Assembly (NCBI GenBank): GCA_963704355.1
Contig: OY969891.1
Coordinates: forward strand, 3,348,001 to 3,412,000
DNA length: 64,000 bases
From: Bog-473 sp963704355
GTDB lineage: Bacteria > Actinomycetota > Acidimicrobiia > Acidimicrobiales > RAAP-2
Direction of reading: 5' to 3'
Shown here: piece by piece, positions 51,274 to 60,594 of the stretch
Layout of the letters: each line of letters starts with the position of its first letter
How positions within the stretch are numbered: the first letter of the stretch is position 1
Position numbers and translations under genes: made by a program
The notes under the pieces: model-generated
Told to the model about the DNA's origin: nothing
Database searches by the model: none
Seen by the model: only the letters and a program-made list of their open reading frames with translations

Positions 51274-52008
51274 TTAGCCCGTCTTGACGAAGACCGCGAC
51301 CTGCCTCGCGCTCTCCGAAGTGAAGGGCGACCGGTCCCAGTCGCCCCAACGATCCTCGAGTTCGAACCCAGTGATCTTCGCCATGAGGAGGAGCTCCGAG
51401 GGCCAGATGTACCGGTATGGCGCGCTGTGACGGACGAGGCGACCGTTGACCTCGATCCAGTGATGGGACCACGCCACCTGGCCAACGACGTCGTCGAACG
51501 TCTCGATACCGACGTGATCAGCGTCCAGTCTGAAGACCCAGGCCACCTCGGACGGGGGCACTCGGCGAAGCTGGGGGACGATCAACTCGATCACGAAATG
51601 TCCGCCGGAGACGAGGTGGGCAGCGGCGTTCGAAAATACGGCGATTTGTTCCTCCTGGGCCGTCACGTTCATGATCGAGTTGGCGACCAGGTACACAAGT
51701 TCGAAATGGTCGGAGAGGCGAGTCGTAGTCATGTCGCCGATCGTCACAGGAACGGCGTCGGCGCCCGGTTTGCCGCGGAGCTGCTTCACCATGTCCGGCG
51801 AGAGTTCGATGCCGTGAACTGGGATCCCGCGTTTGCTGAGCGGCAGGGCTATGCGGCCCGTGCCGACGGCAAACTCGAGGGCAGCACCATCGCCGGTCAG
51901 CTGGGCGAGCAGGTCCACCATCGGATCTACGACGGATGGCTCCGCCAGAGCGGCATAGGTTGCGTCATAGACCTCTGCGATCTCTCCGCCCCAGACGTTC
52001 GATCCCAT
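51274..52008 (-). CDS. Class I SAM-dependent methyltransferase
   Basis: 244 residues. Motif I ALEFAVGTGRIALPLSKRGI, motif II VHGIELSPDMVKQL, and SIMNVTAQEEQIAVFSNAAA then GGHFVIELIVP. Substrate unknown. ATG 52008 gives MGSNVWGGEIAEVYDATYAA, typical of the group. Confidence 0.85.
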   Translation of the reverse strand: MGSNVWGGEIAEVYDATYAALAEPSVVDPMVDLLAQLTGDGAALEFAVGTGRIALPLSKRGIPVHGIELSPDMVKQLRGKPGADAVPVTIGDMTTTRLSDHFELVYLVANSIMNVTAQEEQIAVFSNAAAHLVSGGHFVIELIVPQLRRVPPSEVAWVFRLDADHVGIETFDDVVGQVAWSHHWIEVNGRLVRHSAPYRYIWPSELLLMAKITGFELEDRWGDWDRSPFTSESARQVAVFVKTG

Positions 52009-52151
52009 CGGCTAAGTCTGCCATCGGCTCTCAGCTGACGAGACGTGCGATCCGCGACTGCGAGCTGTTCCCACGCCCAGCGGTCTGCCACGGTCACCGG
52101 ATCACCTTCGGATGCGGACGGAGCTGGCGCATGACTCAGGTGTCACGACGA

Positions 52152-52598
52152 TCACGTGCCCTGCTGCTTCATGGCAGTACGCAAATCGTCGATTCGGTCG
52201 GCGAGACCCTTGATTCCACCTTTGGTGTGGATGTCGAGCCGATCGAGGATTTGCAGGGTGTCATCGTAGGTGTGTTGTGATCGGACATCACTCGCCACAC
52301 TCTGCACATTTTGACCGACCATGATGACCGAGAGCAGCACCAATTGAAGGAACGTCTGTGCAATCCAAGCGATGATGCCTTCGCCGCCTGGTTTCAATGC
52401 CGCCGGTAAACCAATCAAAGCAATGATCCCAAATGCGTAAGCGCACCACATGGATCCAACAATGTTGGTGAGGAAGACGGCTATCTTCGCGTTGACTCCG
52501 TCAGCCCTCTGGACTTCGTCTCGCAACCCTCGAAGACTGATCGCTTGATCAATGTGGTGGTGTGTTCTGACAGGCTTCGCTATCTGAATATCGCTCAT
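52152..52598 (-). CDS. Two-helix membrane protein of unknown function
   Basis: 148 residues with two helices (VGSMWCAYAFGIIALIGLPA and WIAQTFLQLVLLSVIMVGQN), a basic N-terminus and a C-terminal helix rich in charged residues (DTLQILDRLDIHTKGGIKGL). It recalls DUF1003-type proteins but is not assigned. GAAGGAGAG lies before the ATG. Confidence 0.6.
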   Translation of the reverse strand: MSDIQIAKPVRTHHHIDQAISLRGLRDEVQRADGVNAKIAVFLTNIVGSMWCAYAFGIIALIGLPAALKPGGEGIIAWIAQTFLQLVLLSVIMVGQNVQSVASDVRSQHTYDDTLQILDRLDIHTKGGIKGLADRIDDLRTAMKQQGT

Positions 52599-52721
52599 CC
52601 GGCTCTCCTTCTCGGTCGCCAGACCTTCTCACGAACGAGCCGTCGACACTCGGAGTCAGTAGTGACGGTCAGTGCACCGCATCTCCCGAAGGATCTCGCC
52701 ACCGGCGACCACACCGATGGA

Positions 52722-53819
52722 TCAACCTTCCCGAATCGAGGCCGGGTCGATGCCCACTCCGCCTGCCGCGCTGCTCGCGTAGACCGCGAGCGCGAACCGC
52801 AACACGTCGACTGCCTCTTCGGCACCCCACAGCAAAGGGCCCTCGCCCGTACGGAGCCATCGCAGCCAGTGGTGTCCGGAGTTCCGGAAACTGCTGGCCC
52901 AGTCGTCATCGAGGGCATGGAATGACCGCATTTCGCCGTCGACGTACGTTTCGAGACTCGGTTGCTGAATGCCCCGACCGGTGCACCGGTTCACCCGTGA
53001 GTAGCCGCGACGACCCGTGACTTCCCACCTTTCATCATTGGTGTAGTAGTCGGATCGGAGATACATGTCGGGGGCCAAGATGATGTCCCACACACCGCGG
53101 ATGCCGTTCTGGTGCTCCCAGACGATCGTGGTTGGCGCGTCAAGCTCGATATCTGGCAGGACCTCGGTGCCGCCCACCCACGCTCGGACCTCCCGCACCG
53201 GGCCGAAAAGCCACAACGCCGTGGAAAGCTTGTGCCAGCCGTCATCGAAGACCAAGATGCCTCTGCCGCGGCGCATCTGTGCGAACTGCCATTCGTAGCT
53301 GGACCGGGGCACATCCCAGCCACCACGGCCGCTGCCCACCATCTTCATGTGGTACCCGCTCACCGCACCGAGCTCCCCCGAATCGACTGTCTCCTTCAGC
53401 CTCTGCAACGGCTCGTAGAAGAGGTAGTTCTCCATCACCCGCAGGACACGGTCGTTCGCGCCTGCCGCCTCGAGCATCTGTTGGGCTTCGCCGAGGTCAC
53501 TGCACATCGGCTTCTGCAAGTTCAGATGCCAGCCGTAGCCGAGCATCTCGCAAACCCCCTCGGCGTGGAGCGGAATCGGAAGGAGAACCTCGGCAGCATC
53601 GACGGCCAGGCCACTCGACGCGAGATCGGCTGCCGTGGCGAACGTGAGAGCCTGGGGCCAATCGGCTTGGCGCTGAGACCGACGCTGCGGATCGGGATCG
53701 ACGAGCGCAACGACCTCGACGTCGGGGTTGCGCTTGTAGGCGCGAATGTTGAGGTCGTAGATGCGACCGAGACCGATGAAGGCAGCCCGGATCGGCCGGT
53801 CGTAGGGAACGAACGTCAT
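52722..53819 (-). CDS. Gfo/Idh/MocA family NAD(P)-dependent oxidoreductase
   Basis: 365 residues. The Rossmann start is RAAFIGLGRIYDLNIRAYKR, then VEVVALVDPDPQRR; the Lys of the active site is in LNLQKPMCSDLGEAQQMLEA, equivalent to the EKP motif (QKP here), followed by MENYLFYEPLQRLK and GILVFDDGWHKLSTAL with the catalytic His. Family members oxidise or reduce sugars, inositols or bile pigments. QKP instead of EKP is a slight deviation. ATG 53819 matches the family start. Confidence 0.84.
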   Translation of the reverse strand: MTFVPYDRPIRAAFIGLGRIYDLNIRAYKRNPDVEVVALVDPDPQRRSQRQADWPQALTFATAADLASSGLAVDAAEVLLPIPLHAEGVCEMLGYGWHLNLQKPMCSDLGEAQQMLEAAGANDRVLRVMENYLFYEPLQRLKETVDSGELGAVSGYHMKMVGSGRGGWDVPRSSYEWQFAQMRRGRGILVFDDGWHKLSTALWLFGPVREVRAWVGGTEVLPDIELDAPTTIVWEHQNGIRGVWDIILAPDMYLRSDYYTNDERWEVTGRRGYSRVNRCTGRGIQQPSLETYVDGEMRSFHALDDDWASSFRNSGHHWLRWLRTGEGPLLWGAEEAVDVLRFALAVYASSAAGGVGIDPASIREG

Positions 53820-54074
53820 ATCGCATACCTTCTCTCGTAGGGATTCCGCGAGCGGTGCGTACCCAGTAGGCCGAACGTAGTCAGGATTCGACCGCCGAAA
53901 TGACCCTTTCAATCATGTCTGAGGCCACGTCACGTGTCGGCGACCGGTCTCCACTCGGGGTCACGGGTTGCCCGTCCCACCTTGAAACTCCACCCCGTAC
54001 CCGGCACCAGCGGTCGGAGTACCTCGGCCGCTTCACTTAGAGGGGCGCACTCACTCCGTGCGAGGTAGGGCGGA

Positions 54075-54407
54075 TCAGCCGCCCGTCAGCTTCTCGAAAT
54101 TTTCCGAGAGGCGAGGCTCGCCCAGGTGTTCGCGCATTCTCCGGGCTGCCGGCCCCACCCGCGACCAGAGCCCCTCCATCCACCACAAGTCAAGGACCAG
54201 AGCTCGGTCGAGCACACCCTGGTTGACGAGGGTGCCGACTACTTCACCGAAGTTCAGAACCTTCTGAACGGAGGGATCGTCGGGGCTGGCTCCCTCCGGG
54301 TCGAACTCGTCGGCAAGCACGACCAGGACGGCATCGGAAAGGCCCATTTCGGTCCCCCACCGAACGATCTGCATGACGAGATTGGCGTCGTCGTAGGTAG
54401 CTGGCAT
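54075..54407 (-). CDS. Conserved hypothetical protein
   Basis: 110 residues, acidic and helical (NLVMQIVRWGTEMGLSDAVL, DRALVLDLWWMEGLWSRVG). No motif or membrane segment. It starts with MPATYDDANL, with a GGAG-like site upstream. It is probably a cytoplasmic protein of unknown role. Confidence 0.55.
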   Translation of the reverse strand: MPATYDDANLVMQIVRWGTEMGLSDAVLVVLADEFDPEGASPDDPSVQKVLNFGEVVGTLVNQGVLDRALVLDLWWMEGLWSRVGPAARRMREHLGEPRLSENFEKLTGG

Positions 54408-54561
54408 GGTGGTCTCCTTACACCCTTGGGGCTCGCTGCTCGGCGTCCAAGTGGATAGCTATGCCCTCGGGCGATCGCAAAGAACCGTCTGAAAGGGTAG
54501 ACAGAAGATGGCGGGAGCGACGTCTCGATGCCGGCCGGCGTCCCGACCGCTGAGGTCGGAT

Positions 54562-55500
54562 TCAGAGGCGGATGACGGCCTTCCCGCGCAGTCCGCCACG
54601 GCGCAGGTCGTCCAGCACCTGCGCGGCGGCATCTAGTTCAACGGTGGAACGGACACGAGCGGTGATCGTGCCATCAGCGAGCATCTCCGCGACCGTGGCC
54701 AGCCCTTGAGGCGATATCAGGGGATTCTCATTGGAGGAATGGTTGTGCGCGGTGATGTGGCGCTCGGCAAACCAGCCTTCGTCCGCAGCGAAGATGGTCG
54801 AGACCAGGTGCCCTCCGGGCCGGATGACCTCAGCGTCACGGCGAATGGCGTCCGGGCCACTGACCAGGTCAAGGACGGCATCGACGCCGTCGGGATGATC
54901 GGCGCGCAGCGCATCGATCACGTCAACGGCCTGGCTGTCGTACACCTCCTCGGCCCCGAGATGACGCGCCTCGTCGGCGTCGCCGCGGACGGTCGCGATG
55001 ACATGTGCGCCGCGGGAGTGGGCCATCTGGACCGCGTAGCCGCCGACCCCTCCGGTCGCGCCCATCACCACGACGTGCTGGCCTGAGCTGACCTCGAGCA
55101 CATCAACCGTCCGCAGCGCCGTCACCGCCGGGGTAGGGAGGGCAGCGGCCTCGTCGTCGGCCACGTCGTCGGGGATACGGGCCAGCGGCTCCATCGCAGC
55201 TGCCGGGGCGACCGAGGTGTACTCAGCATAGGAACCGTGCGTCCGCGCCATGCCGAAGACACGGTCGCCGGCCCGCAGGCCATGTGTCCCGTCCGGAACG
55301 CGCTCGGCCACGCCGGCGAAGTCAATGCCCACTACGAACGGATACGACGAGGCCGCGGTCAGCCGTCCCAGGAGAGTGTTGTCCAGCGGGTTGACTCCCG
55401 CGAACCGCACGCGAATGAGCACCTCGGCATCGGCGGTCGGTACCGGCAGGTCCTCCACCGACGCAGGCTCACCGAAACTGCGGACTGCGAACGCACGCAT
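54562..55500 (-). CDS. Zinc-free MDR quinone/enone reductase
   Basis: 312 residues. FAGVNPLDNTLLG and YPFVVGIDFAGVAERVPDG show the MDR N-domain without catalytic zinc cysteines. VVVMGATGGVGGYAVQMAHS is the NADPH loop. The pattern is of quinone oxidoreductases that reduce enones or quinones. ATG 55500 is favoured by GGAGG 5 bases upstream; ATGs at 55503 and 55512 are in frame. Confidence 0.84.
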   Translation of the reverse strand: MRAFAVRSFGEPASVEDLPVPTADAEVLIRVRFAGVNPLDNTLLGRLTAASSYPFVVGIDFAGVAERVPDGTHGLRAGDRVFGMARTHGSYAEYTSVAPAAAMEPLARIPDDVADDEAAALPTPAVTALRTVDVLEVSSGQHVVVMGATGGVGGYAVQMAHSRGAHVIATVRGDADEARHLGAEEVYDSQAVDVIDALRADHPDGVDAVLDLVSGPDAIRRDAEVIRPGGHLVSTIFAADEGWFAERHITAHNHSSNENPLISPQGLATVAEMLADGTITARVRSTVELDAAAQVLDDLRRGGLRGKAVIRL

Positions 55501-55604
55501 CATGACCTCCATACGACATGGGGTCCCGAATATATTCCGGACGGCAGCCGCAGACCCTCGTCGGCATCGTCAGCGTCATGGTGCCGCTCAACCGCTAGGT
55601 TCGC

Positions 55605-56030
55605 CTATGTGGGTCGAAAGGCTTCGAACTGCTCGGCCGAGGGAACGGGCTGCACCCAACGATGGCGATGCGGTGCGTGCAACTCAATCGCTGGTGCTGG
55701 GAAGTCTGGATCGGCGAAGTTCCCTACCGCGATAGCCACGTGCGAGCGCCCTTCGAAAGTCCAGAAAACAGTGGAGCCACACGTCGGACAGAAGTGGTAA
55801 CTGATCTCGTCTCCGATGGCACTTCGGAGGCCGTTGATTTCCAGGCCGTTATAGACCTTGGTTTCGCCCGTGATCGATACCTTCTGATCTTCCGAAAAGA
55901 CGGCGCTGACCTGAAAGACACTCCCTGTTCGCCTCTGACAGAATTCACAGTGGCAGATCGCTACTGCCAATGGTTCGCCCTCCACGGTGACTTGGAGTTG
56001 TCCGCAGGCGCATTCGGCCGTTCGCACCAC
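55605..56030 (-). CDS. GFA/CENP-V domain protein
   Basis: 141 residues with the zinc cysteines of glutathione-dependent formaldehyde-activating family proteins: AECACGQLQVTVEG, AICHCEFCQRRTGS and SYHFCPTCGSTVFW. Most family members do not act on formaldehyde; the role is unknown. It is a convergent/divergent neighbour of the Smr gene at 56165. Confidence 0.85.
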   Translation of the reverse strand: MVRTAECACGQLQVTVEGEPLAVAICHCEFCQRRTGSVFQVSAVFSEDQKVSITGETKVYNGLEINGLRSAIGDEISYHFCPTCGSTVFWTFEGRSHVAIAVGNFADPDFPAPAIELHAPHRHRWVQPVPSAEQFEAFRPT

Positions 56031-56164
56031 GGCTCAACCATCGCGCAACCCTGAGCGGCGAGCAATCAGGATGACATCAGGCCAAAGAGTGACCGGCGGA
56101 CGGTGCCACGCATCTACAGTTCTGGTGCAATCATGGGCGACTTGCCGGGTGTAGACCGTACGTC

Positions 56165-56419
56165 GTGAAGCTCAAGCTTGACTTGCATGAGATCTACAAC
56201 CGAGGTGGCGATATCGATCGTGCCCTTCGCGGCATCATCGACGAAGCCATCGAGAAGAGGGTTCGGTTGGTGGAGATCATCCCCGGCAAGGGAAGCGGCC
56301 AGCTCAAGAAGCGGGTACTGCGGTTTCTCGACCAGAAGGACATTAAGGCGCTTTACGACCGAGTCGAGAAGGACGCTCATAATTTCGGGCGGGTGTTCGT
56401 GCATTTCCGACCGAAGTAG
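56165..56419 (+). CDS. Smr domain protein
   Basis: 84 residues forming a lone Smr (MutS2 C-terminal-like) domain: LKLDLHEIYNRGGDIDRAL (with the DLH motif) and LVEIIPGKGSGQLKKRVLRF (the GxG motif after IIPGK). Smr domains nick branched DNA or cut RNA; as a single domain its role is unknown. It starts with GTG. The His of IIHGxG is replaced by Pro. Confidence 0.78.
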   Translation: MKLKLDLHEIYNRGGDIDRALRGIIDEAIEKRVRLVEIIPGKGSGQLKKRVLRFLDQKDIKALYDRVEKDAHNFGRVFVHFRPK

Positions 56420-56805
56420 GCAGTGACCGGTTGCGTCTCAGCCCGGCCATGTACCGGAGCACGCTCAGTGGTGGGTCGGTGAATCCATTCGAAGAGCCAA
56501 CTACACGAGCTAGGTTGCCTTTTGGTCGGACCGGTAGCCAGGCATGTGGCATGTGGCATGTGGCAACGGAGCTCAGGGCGACTCGTCGAAGAAACGTGTC
56601 CGCACCTAATTTAGGACGATCGACAAGAGGCGGCGGGGGGAATCGAACCGCCGTACGGGGCTTTGCAGGAACTCTTCGGGGTCTGTGACGGTTCACCCGA
56701 GACCATCGTTCTAGTTCACGGTGCATTGGCGTGCTCGGAAGTTCGGCTTGGTTCATGGCTCACGTGGCATCACGGTGGCATGAGATGAGAAGCCAGACCC
56801 CTGTC
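56420..56805. other. Intergenic stretch with a tRNA relic
   Basis: About 390 bases without a gene. A triple GTGGCAT-like repeat (56541-56562) and the tRNA-Cys-like relic (56627-56669) are the only structures noticed. It ends at the IS3 element. Confidence 0.5.
56627..56669 (-). other. tRNA-Cys-like 3' half (possible attachment-site relic)
   Basis: Read on the minus strand: anticodon loop CTGCAAA (GCA = Cys), variable bases, T-arm GGCGG-TTCGATT-CCCCC (one mismatch in the stem), then CGCCGCC and T. The 5' half of a tRNA is missing, as in the tRNA-Val copy at 32500. It probably marks an old integration boundary. Confidence 0.5.
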
Positions 56806-56876
56806 TGTCAGGCTGACGTGAGACACCTGCAGTAGCCCACCATCCCACCAGGGCGAGTCAGGAACACGTAGACCAA

Positions 56877-57323
56877 ATGACCATGACATCAGCACCTGTG
56901 ACGACACGCGCCCAGAATGGGGCCGTGGCCGAAGACAATCCGGCGGCGAGACCCAAGCGGCGCCAGTTCGGCGCCGACTACAAGCTGGCCATCTTGGAGG
57001 AATACGAACAGATCACCGAAGACGGTGGCAAGGGCGCCCTGTTGCGCCGAGAGGGCCTGTACTCGAGCCACATCGTCGAGTGGCAGCGCGCCCGCGACGT
57101 CGGTGCCCTCTCGGGACTCGCACCCAAGCACCGCAAGAAGCGCTCGGCGGCCGAGCGCGAGCTCGATCTCTTGCGCCGGCGCAACGCCAAGCTCGAGGAC
57201 CAGTTGGCTCGCCACCGCACGGCGCTCGAGGCCCAGGGAAAAGCATCGGAGCTCTTGGCGCAGCTGCTGGCGCAGAGCACTCCGGAGACCGACCAGCAGT
57301 CAGACGAGGAGCCGACGCGGTGA
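56877..57323 (+). CDS. IS3 transposase OrfA (HTH)
   Basis: 148 residues: QFGADYKLAILEEYEQITED and RREGLYSSHIVEWQRARD form the helix-turn-helix, then AERELDLLRRRNAKLEDQLA a leucine zipper. It binds IS ends. Its stop overlaps the next frame by GTGA rather than the slippery sequence of many IS3 elements, so OrfB may be made by coupling instead of frameshifting. Confidence 0.88.
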   Translation: MTMTSAPVTTRAQNGAVAEDNPAARPKRRQFGADYKLAILEEYEQITEDGGKGALLRREGLYSSHIVEWQRARDVGALSGLAPKHRKKRSAAERELDLLRRRNAKLEDQLARHRTALEAQGKASELLAQLLAQSTPETDQQSDEEPTR

Positions 57324-58336
57324 TCGACGAATGCTTCGCCGTCGTCGAGCCGCTGCTCGGCACCAAGAGCGCCTGTGCCGCCGTCGGGCGGGCCCGGGCC
57401 AGCCATTACCGCCGGCTCAAGCCGTGCCGGGTGACGGAGCACAAGCCCCGGCCCGCCCCGCCGAACAAGCTCAGCGACGAAGAGGTCGACGCCGTTCTCG
57501 AGGTACTGCGTTCTGAACGCTTCGCCGACTGCTCGCCCGCCCAGGTCTACTTCAGCCTCCTCGACGAAGGCGTCTACCTGGCGTCGGAGTCCAGCTACTA
57601 CAGGATCTTGCGCTCCCAGGGCGAGGTGCGCGAGCGCCGCCGCCAGGCGACGCACCCCGCCAAGGTCAAGCCCGAGCTCGTCGCCGGCGCGCCGTTGGTC
57701 GTGTGGTCCTGGGACATCACCAAGCTCAAGGGCCCAAAGCGCGGCGAGTACTTCGACCTCTACGTCGTGCTCGACATCTTCAGCCGCTACGTCGTGGCCT
57801 GGTGTGTGGCGCCCTCTGAGTCAGGCGAGCTGGCCAAAGAGCTCATCGCCGACGCCGTGGCGCGCCACCGGGTGCCCCCCGACCAGCTCACCATCCACGC
57901 CGATCGCGGCTCGTCGATGACGTCGAACCCGGTGACCGAGCTGCTCACGTTCTTGGGCATCGGCCGCAGCCACAGCCGCCCGCACGTGAGCAACGACAAC
58001 CCCTACAGCGAGGCGCAGTTCAAGACGCTCAAGTACTGCCCCGCCTTCCCCGAGCGCTTCGGCTGCATCCAAGACGCCCGGGCGTTCTGCGAGGCGTTCT
58101 TCGCCTACTACAACCACGAGCACCGCCACTCGGGCATCGGCTACCACACGCCGGCCTCGGTGCACTACGGCACCGCCGAGGAGGTTCGCTCCCAGCGCGC
58201 CGAGACGCTCGATGCCGCCTACGCGGCGAACCCGGTTCGGTTCAGCCACCGCCGGCCACAGCCTCCGAAGCTGCCCACCGTGGCGTGGATCAATGAACCT
58301 GTGCCGGTCGAGGACCTTGTACGGATTGCGTCATAA
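57320..58336 (+). CDS. IS3 transposase OrfB (integrase core)
   Basis: 338 residues with the rve catalytic core: Asp132 (VWSWDITKL), Asp195 (IHADRGSSM) and Glu231 (NPYSEAQFKTLKY), a DDE triad with the 35-residue D-E spacing of IS3. The YYNHEHRHSGIGYHTPASVH end is typical. It starts with GTG 57320 in the OrfA stop. All catalytic residues are intact, so the element may still move. Confidence 0.9.
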   Translation: MIDECFAVVEPLLGTKSACAAVGRARASHYRRLKPCRVTEHKPRPAPPNKLSDEEVDAVLEVLRSERFADCSPAQVYFSLLDEGVYLASESSYYRILRSQGEVRERRRQATHPAKVKPELVAGAPLVVWSWDITKLKGPKRGEYFDLYVVLDIFSRYVVAWCVAPSESGELAKELIADAVARHRVPPDQLTIHADRGSSMTSNPVTELLTFLGIGRSHSRPHVSNDNPYSEAQFKTLKYCPAFPERFGCIQDARAFCEAFFAYYNHEHRHSGIGYHTPASVHYGTAEEVRSQRAETLDAAYAANPVRFSHRRPQPPKLPTVAWINEPVPVEDLVRIAS

Positions 58337-58588
58337 GAACGTGTCTCAAATCGCTTGACAGGTTCCGGACCGGTCAAGGGGCCGCCGTGGGCGGAGTGAG
58401 GACACGAAGCGAAGCGGCGTCCCGCAGCGACCCGGTCGTAGAGGACGGAAACCACAATGAATTTGGTCGGCCCTTCGGGCCGGCCTCGCTGCCCTCAGGG
58501 TCGCTCCGTATCGCACCCTGGGGGCACCCCCAATGGCCCCGGCTTATACAATGACAATACAGTTTCATCTAATGACCGAGGAGCCCCG

Positions 58589-58834
58589 GTGAGTACCAAC
58601 TACGTGATGAAAGTGTCGTCCAACGGACAGGTCTCGATCCCAGCAGAGGCGCGAGCGCGCTGGAACGCTGATCAGGTCGTGGTCGTCGACCTCGGAGACC
58701 GGGTTGTCGTCCGGCCCATGCCGGACGAACCGATTGAGCAGCTCAGGGGAAAGCATCGACGACACGGGCCGAGTAGTGACCGGATCCGCCGGCAATCGAG
58801 GCTCGATGATGCCGCACGGGAACGTCGGAATTGA
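58589..58834 (+). CDS. vapB: AbrB/VapB-type antitoxin
   Basis: 81 residues with the swapped-hairpin AbrB/SpoVT domain: VMKVSSNGQVSIPAEARARW then VVVVDLGDRVVVRPMPDE. The C-terminal tail would wrap the toxin. GTG 58589 has GAGGAG 6 bases before; ATG 58607 would be an alternative. It overlaps the toxin gene by 4 bp and would repress the operon. Confidence 0.8.
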   Translation: MSTNYVMKVSSNGQVSIPAEARARWNADQVVVVDLGDRVVVRPMPDEPIEQLRGKHRRHGPSSDRIRRQSRLDDAARERRN

Positions 58835-59265
58835 TTGTTCTCGACTCGTTTGCTGTCCTCGCTTTGCTCAAGGATGAACCGGCCGCGTCTCAGGTCCAGC
58901 AACTCGTGGAGTCTGACGAAGACGCAACCCTCACGGCACTCGGGATAGCGGAGGTCCTCGATCACCTCGTCCGGCTGGTTGGTGCAGATGAAGAGGACGC
59001 CGTGCTCGACCTGGCCCAACTCGGACTGGCCTCTCCGCCCCCGGTCGAGGCCCAGGTCGCGCTGCAGGCCGGGCTGCTCCGCGCTCGGCACTATCACCGT
59101 AAGAGTCGAGCTGTGAGCCTGGCCGACTGCGTCGCAGCCGAGACTGCAAGATCGAGGGACTCCAAACTGGCGTCTGCCGACCCACAGCTTCTCGATATGT
59201 GTCGAGACGAAGGTATCGCTGTCCTTCCGTTAGCTGACAGCAACGGGCGAACGTGGTCGCCCTGA
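58831..59265 (+). CDS. vapC: VapC PIN-domain toxin
   Basis: 144 residues: VLDSFAVLALLKDEPAASQV has the first catalytic Asp, TLTALGIAEVLDHL the Glu, SLADCVAAETA the further Asp, and LASADPQLLDM the last acidic residue. PIN toxins cut tRNA or rRNA. TTG start overlaps the antitoxin stop (TTGA). Next to an IS element, as expected for accessory addiction modules. Confidence 0.83.
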   Translation: MIVLDSFAVLALLKDEPAASQVQQLVESDEDATLTALGIAEVLDHLVRLVGADEEDAVLDLAQLGLASPPPVEAQVALQAGLLRARHYHRKSRAVSLADCVAAETARSRDSKLASADPQLLDMCRDEGIAVLPLADSNGRTWSP

Positions 59266-59301
59266 ACGCCGGGATGGGGAGGCGAGATCGGGGAGGCGCC
59301 C

Positions 59302-60114
59302 CTAAAGACTCGCTGGCCCTTGTTGACGAGTCCTTCTGCCTAATCCTGGGAATCGACCGAGAAGTCGATAGACCCGTTGTTGGCGTAGCGCGCTCTTCCG
59401 GAACGGGTCGTCCGGAGCCAGTTGATCAATCGCTCCTGCGGCAACCTGATCAAACATCAGAGACGCGTCCCTACGCCGCTTGAGAGCCAACAACTCGGAC
59501 GCAATGGCCCATTTCTGGTAAAGGATCGTCCTCGGCTCCACTCCGTTTCGTTCCAGACCACCGACGGCCTCGGTAAACAGTGTCAGGGCCATGTCGTGGT
59601 TGCCAAGGTTGCGATGAGTTTGAGCCAGATCGATCATCGCCCGATATGTATCGACGTGATCGGGTCCCAGCAACCTCGTCGTCGATTCAAGAATGCGCAC
59701 CCTGAGCGGGTACTCATCGCCATTGCGGCGCAGCTTGCGCAAAGTGACTGCCAAGTTGATGGCCGTTCGGATGGACAGCGCACTCTCGGGGCCACTCGTT
59801 TGGTCGGACCCTTCGAGCACCTCCTCCCAGAGGCGTTTCGCTGCGTCGTGCTCACCGAGTCGATCGGACACGAGCGCCAGATCGAACTCTGTGCGAGTGA
59901 TCCGAGCCACGTCGATCTCCTCGGAGTAGTTCTGGATCGTCAATGCGGATTTCAGCAAGGAGGCGGCCTCGTGATAGGAGTCGACGTCTCGCAGTGCCCT
60001 CGCCAACTGGAGCATTGCTTCAAGCGTTGCCGGATCTGTCTCTCCGTATAGCTCCTTTCGGGCGTCGAGGAGAAGCCGGGCTTCCTCAACCTGAGCAGTG
60101 GAATCTCCGTCCAT
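59302..60114 (-). CDS. TPR repeat protein
   Basis: 270 residues of tandem tetratricopeptide helices: DPATLEAMLQLARALRDVDS, YHEAASLLKSALTI, DLALVSDRLGEHDAAKRLWE, LGPDHVDTYRAMIDLAQTHR, NLGNHDMALTLFTEA. This is the kinesin-light-chain-like pattern used in protein binding. No catalytic part; partner unknown. It converges with VapC. Confidence 0.75.
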   Translation of the reverse strand: MDGDSTAQVEEARLLLDARKELYGETDPATLEAMLQLARALRDVDSYHEAASLLKSALTIQNYSEEIDVARITRTEFDLALVSDRLGEHDAAKRLWEEVLEGSDQTSGPESALSIRTAINLAVTLRKLRRNGDEYPLRVRILESTTRLLGPDHVDTYRAMIDLAQTHRNLGNHDMALTLFTEAVGGLERNGVEPRTILYQKWAIASELLALKRRRDASLMFDQVAAGAIDQLAPDDPFRKSALRQQRVYRLLGRFPGLGRRTRQQGPASL

Positions 60115-60222
60115 TGCCCGCTGACGTTACCGTCGGGCCTTTCCATCCCCGAAGCTCGCCCGTACTGACCTGTCTCCGTTCGCCGGGAGTGGGAGGCGCT
60201 GTGCGGCGCCGATCTGCTACGA

Positions 60223-60510
60223 ATGCTGGCGATGCGCGAACTCAACCGGAGCCAAAGGATCGTTGCCATCGTGGGGTGGGTCGTGCTTCTGTGGTTTGTC
60301 GGCTCGTTCGTGTCCTCGCTTGGAGAGCCAGGAGTATTCGGGTGGGTTGCGTACGCCCCTCTCAGCGGGGCCACCTCAGTTCATGCACCCGGGGCCGATC
60401 TGACCTCATTGGAGGATTTCTTCCTATGGCTCGCCCTCGTGATGGCGTGGGTCGCAGGGGCCACGTTCTTGCTGCGAACGCCACTAAAGAAGGACGAACC
60501 CAAGGTCTGA
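60223..60510 (+). CDS. Small two-helix membrane protein
   Basis: 95 residues. Helices IVAIVGWVVLLWFVGSFVSS and FFLWLALVMAWVAGATFLLR, with a short outer loop. No family is recognised. ATG 60223 or 60232 (MRELNRSQ) may be the start. Confidence 0.5.
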   Translation: MLAMRELNRSQRIVAIVGWVVLLWFVGSFVSSLGEPGVFGWVAYAPLSGATSVHAPGADLTSLEDFFLWLALVMAWVAGATFLLRTPLKKDEPKV

Positions 60511-60594
60511 CACGGGGTGAATCCTGCCCCCGTAGCCGGCCTGGGGACCAGCCAGCACTTGGCGCTATCCCCGCTCCAACCTGTTGTCTGCTGG

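Larger units (their letters stand above)
56806..58360 (+). mobile_element. IS3-family insertion sequence
   Basis: Two overlapping transposase frames lie between imperfect inverted ends: left TGTCAGGCTGACGTGAGACAC (56806-56826 with one base more) and right GTGTCTCAAATCGCTTGACA (58341-58360). The ends begin TG and finish CA as in IS3. Length about 1.55 kb. No target duplication could be seen. Confidence 0.75.

Noticed and set aside
56541..56565. GTGGCAT triple repeat
   Set aside because: Only a 7-base unit in three copies near the tRNA relic; likely a simple slip repeat.
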